A stretch of 10,464 bases of DNA, from contig CAAEEE010000158.1 in the NCBI GenBank assembly GCA_900754805.1, forward strand, positions 1 to 10,464. The letters run 5' to 3'. The notes under the pieces are model-generated. The model saw only the letters and a list, made by a program, of their open reading frames with translations. It did no database searches and was not told where the DNA came from. Positions within the stretch are counted from its first letter, which is position 1, and each line of letters opens with the position of its first letter. This DNA is from Clostridia bacterium. GTDB taxonomy: Bacteria; Bacillota; Clostridia; Peptostreptococcales; Anaerovoracaceae. Shown here in pieces: positions 1 through 5,482 of the stretch. The position numbers were made by a program, and so were the translations under genes.

Positions 1-45
1 AATCCGAGAGGTTGACTTTGATTTACGCTTTCTCTTCTTATCCAA
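1..45 (-). CDS. Start of a gene cut by the window edge, overlapping the CD1871A-family gene; possibly a membrane 4Fe-4S protein
   Basis: Reading leftwards, an open frame begins at a TTG (45-43), or at an in-frame GTG (54-52), and stays open to the window edge. From the TTG it reads (M)DKKRKRKSKSTSRI. It overlaps the 3' end of the CD1871A-family gene, the arrangement of translationally coupled genes. The very basic start would suit the cytoplasmic end of a membrane protein (positive-inside rule). From memory, CD1871A-family genes often sit next to genes for membrane 4Fe-4S (polyferredoxin-like) proteins, so that is the best guess. Only 15 codons are visible, no domain can be seen, and the non-ATG start is unproven. 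It could also be a chance open frame. Confidence 0.4.
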   Translation of the reverse strand, partial: MDKKRKRKSKSTSRI

Positions 46-199
46 TTCCCACACACTCCAAACACAGTCTGACTGCCTTGGACAGCACGATATCAATTTC
101 TCCGCGCCAAATCCCAAGGCATAGCATTGCAACGCCGCAGCCGAGTAATATTACCTGCATTGCAATCTTTTTTCTAATTTTGCTTTTAGATTGATTCAT
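38..199 (-). CDS. CD1871A-family CXXC motif-containing small membrane protein (53 aa)
   Basis: This 53-residue protein starts MNQSKSKIRKK, continues into one hydrophobic segment at about residues 13-31 (IAMQVILLGCGVAMLCLGI), and ends WRGEIDIVLSKAVRLCLECV-GIG. The WRGE-x6-KA-x3-CLEC-x-GIG ending is what I recognise as the CD1871A family, named after a Clostridioides difficile locus; the role of the family is not established. The CLEC motif (Cys46 and Cys49) could form a redox-active disulphide or bind metal. A basic N-terminus and one membrane span suggest a small membrane-anchored protein. The start is supported by AGAGGTGAG just upstream (203-212 on the plus strand). Its end overlaps the next gene on the same strand, and it is divergent from the two-component genes. 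The family call rests on remembered sequence, not on a search. Confidence 0.82.
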   Translation of the reverse strand: MNQSKSKIRKKIAMQVILLGCGVAMLCLGIWRGEIDIVLSKAVRLCLECVGIG

Positions 200-220
200 T
201 TTCTCACCTCTTTATCCCAC

Positions 221-229
221 ATTTTAGCA
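221..229 (-). promoter_or_regulatory. Possible extended -10 promoter for the CD1871A-family gene
   Basis: The minus strand reads TGCTAAAAT, which fits an extended -10 element (TGN-TAAAAT). It lies about 22 bases upstream of the CD1871A-family start codon, so the 5' leader would be very short and still include the GAGGTG ribosome binding site. No good -35 box sits at 17 bases; TTAACA (253-248) is spaced 21 bases away. The call is therefore weak. Confidence 0.35.
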
Positions 230-286
230 TGACGGATATAAAATTACTGTTAAGAACGAAAATTTAACCAAAAATTTATGTCGACA

Positions 287-295
287 TGGTATACT
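287..295 (+). promoter_or_regulatory. Probable extended -10 promoter for the two-component operon
   Basis: TGGTATACT fits an extended -10 element (TGN plus TATACT at 290-295). The best -35 candidates upstream (TTAACC around 264) are poorly spaced. Transcription would begin near 302, leaving a leader of about 65 bases that contains both 15-bp repeats and the AAGGAGGA ribosome binding site. A perfect 10-bp palindrome, ATGTCGACAT (278-287), lies directly upstream and touches the TG of the extended -10, so it may be a regulator site. Confidence 0.45.
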
Positions 296-306
296 GTAAC
301 TATCTA

Positions 307-349
307 AACGAATGATTCGAAGCAAATGAAACGTAACGAATGATTCGAA
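307..349 (+). repeat. Two identical 15-bp repeats, each containing a palindrome; candidate operator
   Basis: AACGAATGATTCGAA occurs at 307-321 and again, without a mismatch, at 335-349, a 28-base step. Each copy contains the palindrome CGAAT-G-ATTCG. The pair lies between the predicted transcription start (about 302) and the ribosome binding site of the response regulator gene (354-361). Bound protein there would block transcription or translation. Likely binders are the response regulator itself (autoregulation) or another repressor; this is inference. At the RNA level each copy could form only a very weak hairpin, so a DNA site is more likely. Confidence 0.6.
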
Positions 350-366
350 ACACAAGGAGGACTTTT

Positions 367-1044
367 ATGCATATTCTGATCGTTGAAGACGAGCGCACGC
401 TTTGCGAAACGATTGTGCGCAGCCTTAGGAGACTCGCATACAGCGTGGATTTTTGCTATGACGGAAATGAGGCTTTGAATCTCTTAGCTGTGGAAAAATA
501 CGATCTTGTACTGCTTGATTTGAATTTACCAGGTGCGGACGGGATGACCGTTCTCCGACAGCTCAGGCAGACGGATAAGGATACCCGGGTGCTGATTCTC
601 TCGGCGCGAAGCGAGGTTTCGGACAAGGTCGCCGGGCTCGATGCCGGAGCAAGCGATTATCTCTCCAAACCTTTCCATCTGGAGGAACTCGAGGCACGCA
701 TACGCAGTCTTACGCTGCGTAAGTTTACGCAAAATGATGTCGTGCTTTCCTGTGGAGATCTTTCCTTTGACACGAAATCCCGCACGGCCTCTGTTCGGGG
801 ACAGGAACTTACCCTCACAAGAAAGGAAATCGGTATTTTGGAATATCTGCTGCTGCACCAGGGACGCCCTGTCAGTCAGGAAGAGTTGATTGAGCATGTC
901 TGGGACAACAGCGTGGATTCTTTCAGCAATTCGATACGCGTACATATTTCCGCTCTCCGAAAAAAGCTGCGTGCGTCGCTGGGATGCGATCCTATATATA
1001 ACCGCATCGGAGAAGGCTATGTTATGGAGGAAAAAGAATCATGA
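367..1044 (+). CDS. OmpR/PhoB-family two-component response regulator (225 aa)
   Basis: A cytoplasmic DNA-binding response regulator. The receiver domain occupies about residues 1-115, with the acidic pair Glu7-Asp8, phosphoacceptor Asp51 (LVLLDLNLPGADG), Ser79 in the LILSARS switch strand, and Lys101 in the YLSKPF motif. The winged-helix OmpR/PhoB-type output domain covers about 125-221 (LTLTRKEIGILEYLL, then VDSFSNSIRVHISALRKKL and the IGEGYVM wing). The start at 367 is chosen because AAGGAGGA lies just upstream and MHILIVEDE is the normal family N-terminus; the ATG at 340 has no ribosome binding site. The stop overlaps the kinase start (ATGA), so the two are co-translated. Arginine is mostly CGN here, unlike the AGA-rich genes further right. 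The target genes are unknown; the divergent CD1871A-family gene is an obvious candidate. Confidence 0.95.
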   Translation: MHILIVEDERTLCETIVRSLRRLAYSVDFCYDGNEALNLLAVEKYDLVLLDLNLPGADGMTVLRQLRQTDKDTRVLILSARSEVSDKVAGLDAGASDYLSKPFHLEELEARIRSLTLRKFTQNDVVLSCGDLSFDTKSRTASVRGQELTLTRKEIGILEYLLLHQGRPVSQEELIEHVWDNSVDSFSNSIRVHISALRKKLRASLGCDPIYNRIGEGYVMEEKES

Positions 1045-2180
1045 AAAAACTCTCGCTCAAGTGGCGTATAGCCTTGACAACCTCACTTTTGATAGGAGTA
1101 ATCTGTGTGTCCATCAATCTTCTTCTCAGTTATTCCGGAAGCCGATATATGGACTCCATAGGGTCCTATGTATCCGAATGCGAAATCACCGTGGGCAGCG
1201 ATTCGGAAGTTTTTAATCCGGAAACCGGCAAAACCGACAACAATCTTACTATTATAATCGACGGTATGCAAAAAGATTATTCCTTTACAAACTGGTGCAT
1301 CACATTCGCCGTAACGCTGCTCGGCGGAGTACTTGCATATTTTTTGAGCGGACATGCATTGAAGCCTTTACGGAATTTTGCGTCGCGTGTGGAGAATGTC
1401 CAGACTACCAACCTAACAGAGATGAAAATCACAGAAGATGTCATTCCGGAGTTTCAGCATTTTAAAACTTCTTTTAACTGTATGATGGACCGCCTTGATG
1501 AAGGATTTAACGCTCAGCGTCAGTTTCCGGGAAATGCCGCGCATGAACTCCGCACACCTCTTACGCTTATGCAGGCGCAGATCGAACTGTTTGCTGCCGA
1601 GCACCCCGACATTCTGCCGGAGACTGCGGATTTTCTGAAGCTGCTGGAAGAGCAGACCGAGCGCATGGCGCAGATGACAAGAACTCTGCTTGAAATGAGT
1701 GAACTTCACACAATCCCGTGCAATGACAGAATCCAATTGTTTCCGATGATAGAAGAAATTTTTACGGATCTTGCTCCTCTCGCAGAAAAGAAGAGCATCA
1801 GCCTTACGCATACAGGTGATGCCTTCATGACGGGAAGCGACACGCTGATCTATCGTCTGCTGTTTAATTTGATTGAAAATGCCATCCGCTATAATCGGGA
1901 TAACGGAGCGGTAACCGTTTCGGTAACAGAGGATGATTCAGATCTTCTTATCAAAGTTTCCGATACCGGATTTGGAATTCCGAAAGAGTATCGCGATAGT
2001 ATCTTTCAGCCGTTCTTCCGGGTTGACAAATCACGCAGCAGAGAATACGGAGGCGTGGGACTCGGTCTTTCACTCGTTTGGAATATAACTGCTCTTCACG
2101 GCGGCGAAATAAGGGCTGAAGAAAACCCAGAGTGTGGAACTTCCATGACAGTCAGATTCCCGGCTTCTGACGAAAACTAA
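1041..2180 (+). CDS. Membrane sensor histidine kinase (379 aa), partner of the upstream response regulator
   Basis: A membrane-bound sensor kinase that should autophosphorylate and pass phosphate to the response regulator encoded immediately upstream. Transmembrane helix 1 is about residues 9-30 and helix 2 about 83-103, leaving an external sensing loop of roughly 50 residues with no domain I recognise. A HAMP-like linker follows (about 104-155). The catalytic core is complete: H-box NAAHELRTPLTLM with His168, N-box NLIENAIRYN (about 276-285), G1 box SDTGFGIP (about 307-314), F box FQPFFRVDKS and G2 box GGVGLGLSLV (about 337-346). The normal length and intact motifs indicate a working kinase. 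The ATG overlaps the stop of the regulator gene. The signal is unknown. The proximity of a CXXC protein makes a redox, thiol or membrane signal conceivable, but nothing in the loop proves it. Confidence 0.94.
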   Translation: MKKLSLKWRIALTTSLLIGVICVSINLLLSYSGSRYMDSIGSYVSECEITVGSDSEVFNPETGKTDNNLTIIIDGMQKDYSFTNWCITFAVTLLGGVLAYFLSGHALKPLRNFASRVENVQTTNLTEMKITEDVIPEFQHFKTSFNCMMDRLDEGFNAQRQFPGNAAHELRTPLTLMQAQIELFAAEHPDILPETADFLKLLEEQTERMAQMTRTLLEMSELHTIPCNDRIQLFPMIEEIFTDLAPLAEKKSISLTHTGDAFMTGSDTLIYRLLFNLIENAIRYNRDNGAVTVSVTEDDSDLLIKVSDTGFGIPKEYRDSIFQPFFRVDKSRSREYGGVGLGLSLVWNITALHGGEIRAEENPECGTSMTVRFPASDEN

Positions 2181-2308
2181 GCTTTCTTTTTTAAAACGGA
2201 CTGCAAGTCGGAGCCTTTGGACAGCAAAGGCACGGGAATGGCTATCGGTATGTGGAATTATAATTTTAATCAGACCAAAACGCTCAAGACGGTTTTGTAA
2301 AAAAATGC
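2181..2308 (+). other. Spacer between the histidine kinase gene and the rpsF promoter; short open frame, no recognised gene
   Basis: No convincing gene lies here. The frame of the kinase continues open after its TAA for 39 codons to a TAA at 2298-2300 and contains the stretch SKGTGMAIGMWNYNFNQTK, which has no clear start or ribosome binding site. A 7-bp hairpin, GCCTTTG/CAAAGGC, lies at 2213-2231 and a weaker one, CAAAAC/GTTTTG, at 2276-2297. The latter is followed by TAAAAAAA rather than a T run, so neither is a convincing terminator. The TTCTTTTTT run at 2184-2192 follows the kinase stop but lacks a good stem. Confidence 0.5.
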
Positions 2309-2336
2309 TTGCATTTCACAGATTTTGTAGTATAAT
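2309..2336 (+). promoter_or_regulatory. Promoter of the rpsF-ssb-rpsR operon
   Basis: TTGCAT (2309-2314) and TATAAT (2331-2336) are separated by 16 bases, a good housekeeping-type promoter. Transcription would start near 2343, giving a leader of about 104 bases that begins at the GTACGG hairpin. Confidence 0.75.
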
Positions 2337-2342
2337 TATTAG

Positions 2343-2419
2343 GTACGGTTGTGCCCGTACAATTCTCTGCGACGATACGCGAATTTCGGCAGTGCGGCCG
2401 GAAGCGCGGAAAACGTCGC
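2343..2419 (+). promoter_or_regulatory. Structured 5' leader of rpsF; candidate S6:S18 autoregulatory RNA
   Basis: Two hairpins follow the predicted start. The first is GTACGG/CCGTAC (2343-2348 with 2355-2360). The second is long: GCGACG (2369-2374) pairs with CGTCGC (2414-2419), CGCG (2378-2381) with CGCG (2405-2408), and TTCGGC (2385-2390) with GCCG-AA (2397-2403, one bulged G). A CCG triplet sits at 2398-2400. Many bacteria carry an rpsF leader bound by the S6:S18 complex, in which a CCG is important; this leader is a plausible member, but I matched it by position and general shape only. The ribosome binding site GGGAGGTGA lies downstream at 2434-2442. Confidence 0.55.
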
Positions 2420-2446
2420 CATATAAGTCCATAGGGAGGTGACAAG

Positions 2447-2734
2447 ATGACAAATTATGAAGTTATGTTCATTATCGACGCTGCTTTGGAAGATGAAAAG
2501 AAAGATGCGACAGTAGAGACAGTTCAGTCCATTATTGCTGCTGATGGTGAAGTTGAAAAAGTAGACGTTTGGGGAATGAGAAAGCTTGCTTATCCTATCA
2601 ACAAGAAGGAAGAAGGATACTATGTAGTAGTTGACTTCAAGGGCAACCCGACATTACCTAAGGAACTTGACAGAAGACTCAAGATTTCCGATAACGTAAT
2701 CAGACACATCATTTTAAGCAAGGATGAGAAATAG
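2447..2734 (+). CDS. rpsF: 30S ribosomal protein S6
   Basis: S6 is a protein of the small ribosomal subunit platform that binds 16S rRNA as a pair with S18. The 95-residue length is normal. It begins MTNYEVMFIIDAALEDEKK and contains the family-typical VWGMRKLAYPINKKEEGYYVV (about residues 42-62) and LDRRLKISDNVIRHIIL near the end. The start follows a near-perfect GGGAGGTGA. It is the first gene of the rpsF-ssb-rpsR operon, an order widely conserved in bacteria, with only 14 bases before ssb. Arginines are encoded by AGA throughout, as expected for a highly expressed gene of this genome. The structured leader upstream suggests feedback control by S6:S18. Confidence 0.98.
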   Translation: MTNYEVMFIIDAALEDEKKDATVETVQSIIAADGEVEKVDVWGMRKLAYPINKKEEGYYVVVDFKGNPTLPKELDRRLKISDNVIRHIILSKDEK

Positions 2735-2748
2735 GAGCGAGGTGTAAT

Positions 2749-3171
2749 ATGAACAGCGTTGTATTAATCGGAAGATTAACCAGAGATCCGGAAGTGAGAT
2801 ATACAGCCGGCACACAGATGGCGGTATGTACGTTTACCGTTGCGATTGACAGACCTGTGAGAGCAGGCGGCGAGAAGCAGACGGACTTTCCGAGAGTTAC
2901 CGTTTTCGGCAAACAGGCTGAGAACTGCGAAAGATTCCTTGCAAAGGGGAGACTGGTAGGCGTTCAGGGTAGAATCCAGACCGGAAGCTACACCAATAAG
3001 GACGGTGCAACTGTTTACACCACGGATGTCGTAGCTGACAGAGTAGAATTTTTAGAATGGGGAGACAGACCTTCGGGACAGGGGAGTTCATCCGGACAGC
3101 AGTACCGAGCACAAGCGGTAGACGAAGCACCGGAAGGATTCGCTGCAATTGACGAAGATATTCCGTTCTAA
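2749..3171 (+). CDS. ssb: Single-stranded DNA-binding protein
   Basis: SSB coats single-stranded DNA during replication, repair and recombination as a tetramer and recruits partner enzymes through its C-terminal tip. The 140-residue protein has the OB fold at about residues 1-105, starting [19 protein letters not shown] and including [21 protein letters not shown] and [14 protein letters not shown] short flexible Gly/Ser/Gln linker (about 107-122) leads to the canonical acidic tip DEDIPF. It lies between rpsF and rpsR, the normal place for the housekeeping copy, with GAGGTG four bases before the ATG. The linker is on the short side, but the protein is otherwise ordinary. Confidence 0.97.
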   Translation: MNSVVLIGRLTRDPEVRYTAGTQMAVCTFTVAIDRPVRAGGEKQTDFPRVTVFGKQAENCERFLAKGRLVGVQGRIQTGSYTNKDGATVYTTDVVADRVEFLEWGDRPSGQGSSSGQQYRAQAVDEAPEGFAAIDEDIPF

Positions 3172-3191
3172 CAGAAAGGAGATATGAAACC

Positions 3192-3428
3192 ATGATGGAT
3201 AAAAGACGCGGTGGCGGCATGAGAAGAAAGAAAGTATGTCAGTTCTGTGCCGATAAGAGCGAAAAGATCGATTACAAGGATGTAGAAAAATTAAGAAGAT
3301 ACATCACTGAAAGAGGCAAGATTTTACCTAAGAGAATCACAGGTACTTGCGCTATGCATCAGAGAGAAGTAACAACTGCTATCAAGAGAGCAAGAATCGT
3401 TGCACTTCTTCCATATGTTGCAGACTAA
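3192..3428 (+). CDS. rpsR: 30S ribosomal protein S18, zinc-ribbon (C+) form
   Basis: S18 is the small-subunit partner of S6. The 78-residue sequence has the family core [20 protein letters not shown] and [20 protein letters not shown], ending ALLPYVAD. Cys16 and Cys19 (VCQFC) together with Cys53 and His56 (GTCAMH) form a likely zinc site, so this is the C+ variety; other bacteria carry zinc-free copies. The gene opens with ATGATG at 3192, so translation could start at 3192 or 3195. AAAGGAG (3175-3181) is about ten bases upstream, and an ATG at 3184 lies too close to it and stops after three codons. It is the last gene of the operon, 20 bases after ssb, and a strong terminator follows. Confidence 0.97.
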   Translation: MMDKRRGGGMRRKKVCQFCADKSEKIDYKDVEKLRRYITERGKILPKRITGTCAMHQREVTTAIKRARIVALLPYVAD

Positions 3429-3506
3429 TTTTGCGGCTGAAACATGCATAATCGTTGTATAATTTTCAGTACAAGACGAGAAAAAGCAAAATAGCAGAAT
3501 TTTAGA

Positions 3507-3559
3507 AGAGACGAAATTCCGGAAAAAACAAATTCGGATTTTGTCTCTTTTTTATTTTT
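3507..3559 (+). terminator. Rho-independent terminator of the rpsF-ssb-rpsR operon
   Basis: AGAGACGAAAT (3507-3517), one bulged T and CCG (3519-3521) pair with CGGATTTTGTCTCT (3535-3548), giving a stem of about 14 base pairs with one G-T pair and a 13-base loop. Five to six T residues follow (3548-3553), then ATTTTT. It lies about 80 bases after the rpsR stop with no gene in between. Confidence 0.9.
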
Positions 3560-3785
3560 GCGCAAAGCTTTTAATTTCAACGAAGAGGGCAAGTCTAAAG
3601 TGTTTTTTCTTTCACAAAAGAAGCCGATTTTATAAATATACACGGTAAAGCGTTATCACTTTAATTGGAGAAATCGGAAAAGGGTTAGCTGTTGTTTCGA
3701 CAAAAAAGAATGAAAAAATGCTTTGAAAAGGCTAAAAACAGCAAAAGAAAAACAAAAAACTATGGCATGTCACGCAAAAAAATAT
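3560..3785 (+). other. AT-rich region upstream of the hut promoter; no gene seen
   Basis: This stretch between the terminator and the hut promoter is A-rich and encodes nothing I can support on either strand. I see no known riboswitch, T-box or tRNA. It contains a weak promoter-like pair, TTCACA (3611-3616) and TAAATA (3633-3638), and a possible catabolite repression site at 3645-3658. A-rich tracts around 3700-3760 could act as an UP-element-like or curved region for the promoter at 3786. Confidence 0.4.
3645..3658 (+). promoter_or_regulatory. Possible CcpA-type catabolite repression (cre) site
   Basis: GTAAAGCGTTATCA matches the degenerate cre consensus TGWAANCGNTNWCA at every position except the first two. 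Histidine utilisation is under CcpA control in Bacillus subtilis, so a cre site upstream of hutH would make sense. The missing TG and the distance of about 130 bases from the best hut promoter keep this weak. Confidence 0.25.
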
Positions 3786-3791
3786 TATAAT
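3786..3791 (+). promoter_or_regulatory. Probable -10 box of the hut operon promoter
   Basis: A perfect TATAAT lies 79 bases before the hutH start codon, in the stretch ATATTATAATATATAG. The hexamer 17 bases upstream is TGGCAT (3763-3768), a poor -35 box, which suggests the promoter depends on an activator or is weak under basal conditions. Transcription would start near 3798. Confidence 0.5.
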
Positions 3792-3819
3792 ATATAGTAA
3801 GAAAAACTGGGGAACTAAT

Positions 3820-3835
3820 ACGGATAAATATTCGT
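3820..3835 (+). repeat. Imperfect 16-bp inverted repeat in the hut leader; possible operator
   Basis: ACGGATAAATATTCGT is symmetric except for one G/T mismatch per arm around a central AA. It lies about 22 bases downstream of the predicted hut transcription start and 35 bases before the hutH start, a position where a repressor could act. The AT-rich surroundings make chance symmetry fairly likely. Confidence 0.25.
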
Positions 3836-3869
3836 GAAAGTGAATAATTATAAGAAATGGAGAGAAAAA

Positions 3870-5411
3870 ATGGCAGTAATTATTAATGGACGCGATCTTA
3901 CGATCGAACAGGTAATCAGCGTATGCAGACATCACGAAAAGGTTGAACTTGCTTCTGAAGCTATTGAAGCTGTTAACAAGGCAAGAGCATATGTTGAAAA
4001 AAAGGTTGCTGAAAAGGCGGTGGTTTACGGACTTACGACCGGTTTCGGTAAGTTTGCAAGCGTTGCAATCGACACTGACCAGACAGCAGAGCTTCAGAGA
4101 AACTTAATTATCAGCCACACTTGCTCGATGGGAAAGCCTTACGACCGGAAGTATGTAAGAGCGGCTATGCTCCTCAGAGCAAACTCATTATCAAGGGGAA
4201 ACTCCGGAATCAGACTTGAAACTTTGCAGACTTTAATCGATATGCTGAATGCAGGCATTCACCCTATCGTTCCTGAAAAAGGTTCTGTAGGAGCCTCCGG
4301 AGACCTCGCACCGCTTTCCTGCATCGCACTCGGACTTATCGGGCTCGGAAAAGTTGAATACAAGGGCGAAGTTATCGAAGCAAAGGATGCCTTCGAGAAG
4401 ACAGGCCTTAAGCCGGTTGTACTTGCTTCCAAAGAAGGTCTTGCGCTCAACAACGGAACTCAGATGCTTACAGCAGTAGGTCTTAACACATTATACGATG
4501 CAATGCATCTTATGAAGATTGCTGATATTGCAGCTGCACTCACAGGCGAAGCACTTCACGCAATTGCAAAAGCTTACGACCCGAAGACTCACCTTCTCAG
4601 AGGTCATCAGGGACAGATGGATGTTGCAGAAAACATGAGAAACCTTCTCGACGGCTCCGGAAATGCACTTCCGCTTCACCCTACAAAGGTTCAGGATCCG
4701 TATTCACAGAGATGTATGCCGCAGATTCACGGCGCATCCAGAGATGCGATTATGTATGTATATGAAGCAGTATCCAGAGAAATCAATGCCGTAACAGACA
4801 ACCCAATCGTATTCCCGGATGACGATGAAGTAATCTCCGGCGGAAACTTCCACGGTCAGCCGATGGCACTTGCTTTCGACTTCCTGAAGATTGCGATTTC
4901 CGAACTTGCAAACGTTGCAGAACGAAGAACAGAAAGACTTGTAAACCCTGCATTATCCGAAGGACTTCCTGCATTCCTTGTTAAGGACGGCGGCCTCAAC
5001 AACGGTTTCATGATTGCGCAGTATGCATCTGCATCCATGGTTTCCGAAAACAAGGTTTACGATCACCCTGCATGTGTGGACTCCATCCCAACATCCGCAA
5101 ACCAGGAAGACCATGTATCCATGGGAGCAACTTCCGCAAGAACAGCGGCAATGGTACTGGACAACGCTCAGAAGGTAATCGGAATCGAACTTGCATCTGC
5201 AGCTCAGGGAATTTGGCTTCGTCAGGAACTGGGCGAAAAAGGAATCGATAACCTTGCGCCTGCAACAAAAGCAGCTTATGAATATATCCGTTCCATCGCA
5301 GCGCCGGTTGAAAAGGATATCATCATGATTGATTACCTTGCAAAATTCGACGAAATGGTAAAAGACAACTCCATTTTGGAAGCAGTAGAAAAAGTTGTGA
5401 CACTTAAATAA
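3870..5411 (+). CDS. hutH: Histidine ammonia-lyase (histidase)
   Basis: HutH converts L-histidine to trans-urocanate and ammonia, the first step of histidine breakdown, in the cytoplasm. The 513-residue length is normal for the aromatic amino acid lyase family. The triad Ala142-Ser143-Gly144 in GSVGASGDLAPLS forms the MIO electrophile, and YGLTTGFG carries the family's catalytic Tyr53; both fall at the same numbers as in the Pseudomonas enzyme. Other hallmarks are SRGNSGIR, QDPYSQRCMPQIHGASRD and ITDNP-type NAVTDNPIVFPDD. The start at 3870 is preferred because GGAGAG precedes it and MAVIINGRDLTIEQV is a typical N-terminus; the in-frame GTG at 3834 lacks a ribosome binding site. It is the first gene of the hut operon, followed by a 71-base gap with a strong hairpin before hutU. 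Confidence 0.98.
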   Translation: MAVIINGRDLTIEQVISVCRHHEKVELASEAIEAVNKARAYVEKKVAEKAVVYGLTTGFGKFASVAIDTDQTAELQRNLIISHTCSMGKPYDRKYVRAAMLLRANSLSRGNSGIRLETLQTLIDMLNAGIHPIVPEKGSVGASGDLAPLSCIALGLIGLGKVEYKGEVIEAKDAFEKTGLKPVVLASKEGLALNNGTQMLTAVGLNTLYDAMHLMKIADIAAALTGEALHAIAKAYDPKTHLLRGHQGQMDVAENMRNLLDGSGNALPLHPTKVQDPYSQRCMPQIHGASRDAIMYVYEAVSREINAVTDNPIVFPDDDEVISGGNFHGQPMALAFDFLKIAISELANVAERRTERLVNPALSEGLPAFLVKDGGLNNGFMIAQYASASMVSENKVYDHPACVDSIPTSANQEDHVSMGATSARTAAMVLDNAQKVIGIELASAAQGIWLRQELGEKGIDNLAPATKAAYEYIRSIAAPVEKDIIMIDYLAKFDEMVKDNSILEAVEKVVTLK

Positions 5412-5426
5412 TAAACGCGAAAGTTT

Positions 5427-5464
5427 GCCGAGCAGCTCGTAGCTTGACGGGCTGCCGGCGTTTT
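5427..5464 (+). terminator. Strong hairpin between hutH and hutU; possible partial terminator or RNA-processing stem
   Basis: GCCG-A-GCAGCTCG (5427-5439) pairs with CGGGCTGCCGGC (5448-5459): twelve base pairs including one G-T pair, one bulged A, and an eight-base loop. Four T residues follow (5461-5464) before GCATAAGGAGG. The stem is strong but the T run is short, so it is either an attenuating terminator, reducing expression after hutH, or a stabilising or processing structure. The hutU ribosome binding site (AAGGAGGA, 5469-5476) lies outside the stem and stays accessible. Confidence 0.55.
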
Positions 5465-5482
5465 GCATAAGGAGGAAGAAAT

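Noticed and set aside
12..194. 60-residue open frame on the plus strand
   Set aside because: It has no ribosome binding site and lies opposite the better supported CD1871A-family gene on the minus strand, which has GAGGTGAG and a family-like sequence.
340..366. Upstream ATG as start of the response regulator
   Set aside because: It falls within the second repeat, has no ribosome binding site, and would place AAGGAGGA inside the gene; the ATG at 367 gives the normal family N-terminus.
3458..3463. TATAAT after rpsR as a promoter
   Set aside because: There is no -35 box at a workable distance, and any transcript would end at once in the terminator at 3507-3559.
3763..3776. Possible sigma-54 promoter (TGGCAT...GCA) before hutH
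   Set aside because: The GG and GC elements are two bases closer than the required -24/-12 spacing, and the TTGC part is not matched.
3834..3869. GTG at 3834 as start of hutH
   Set aside because: No ribosome binding site lies ahead of it, and the added 12 residues are not typical of histidase; GGAGAG precedes the ATG at 3870.
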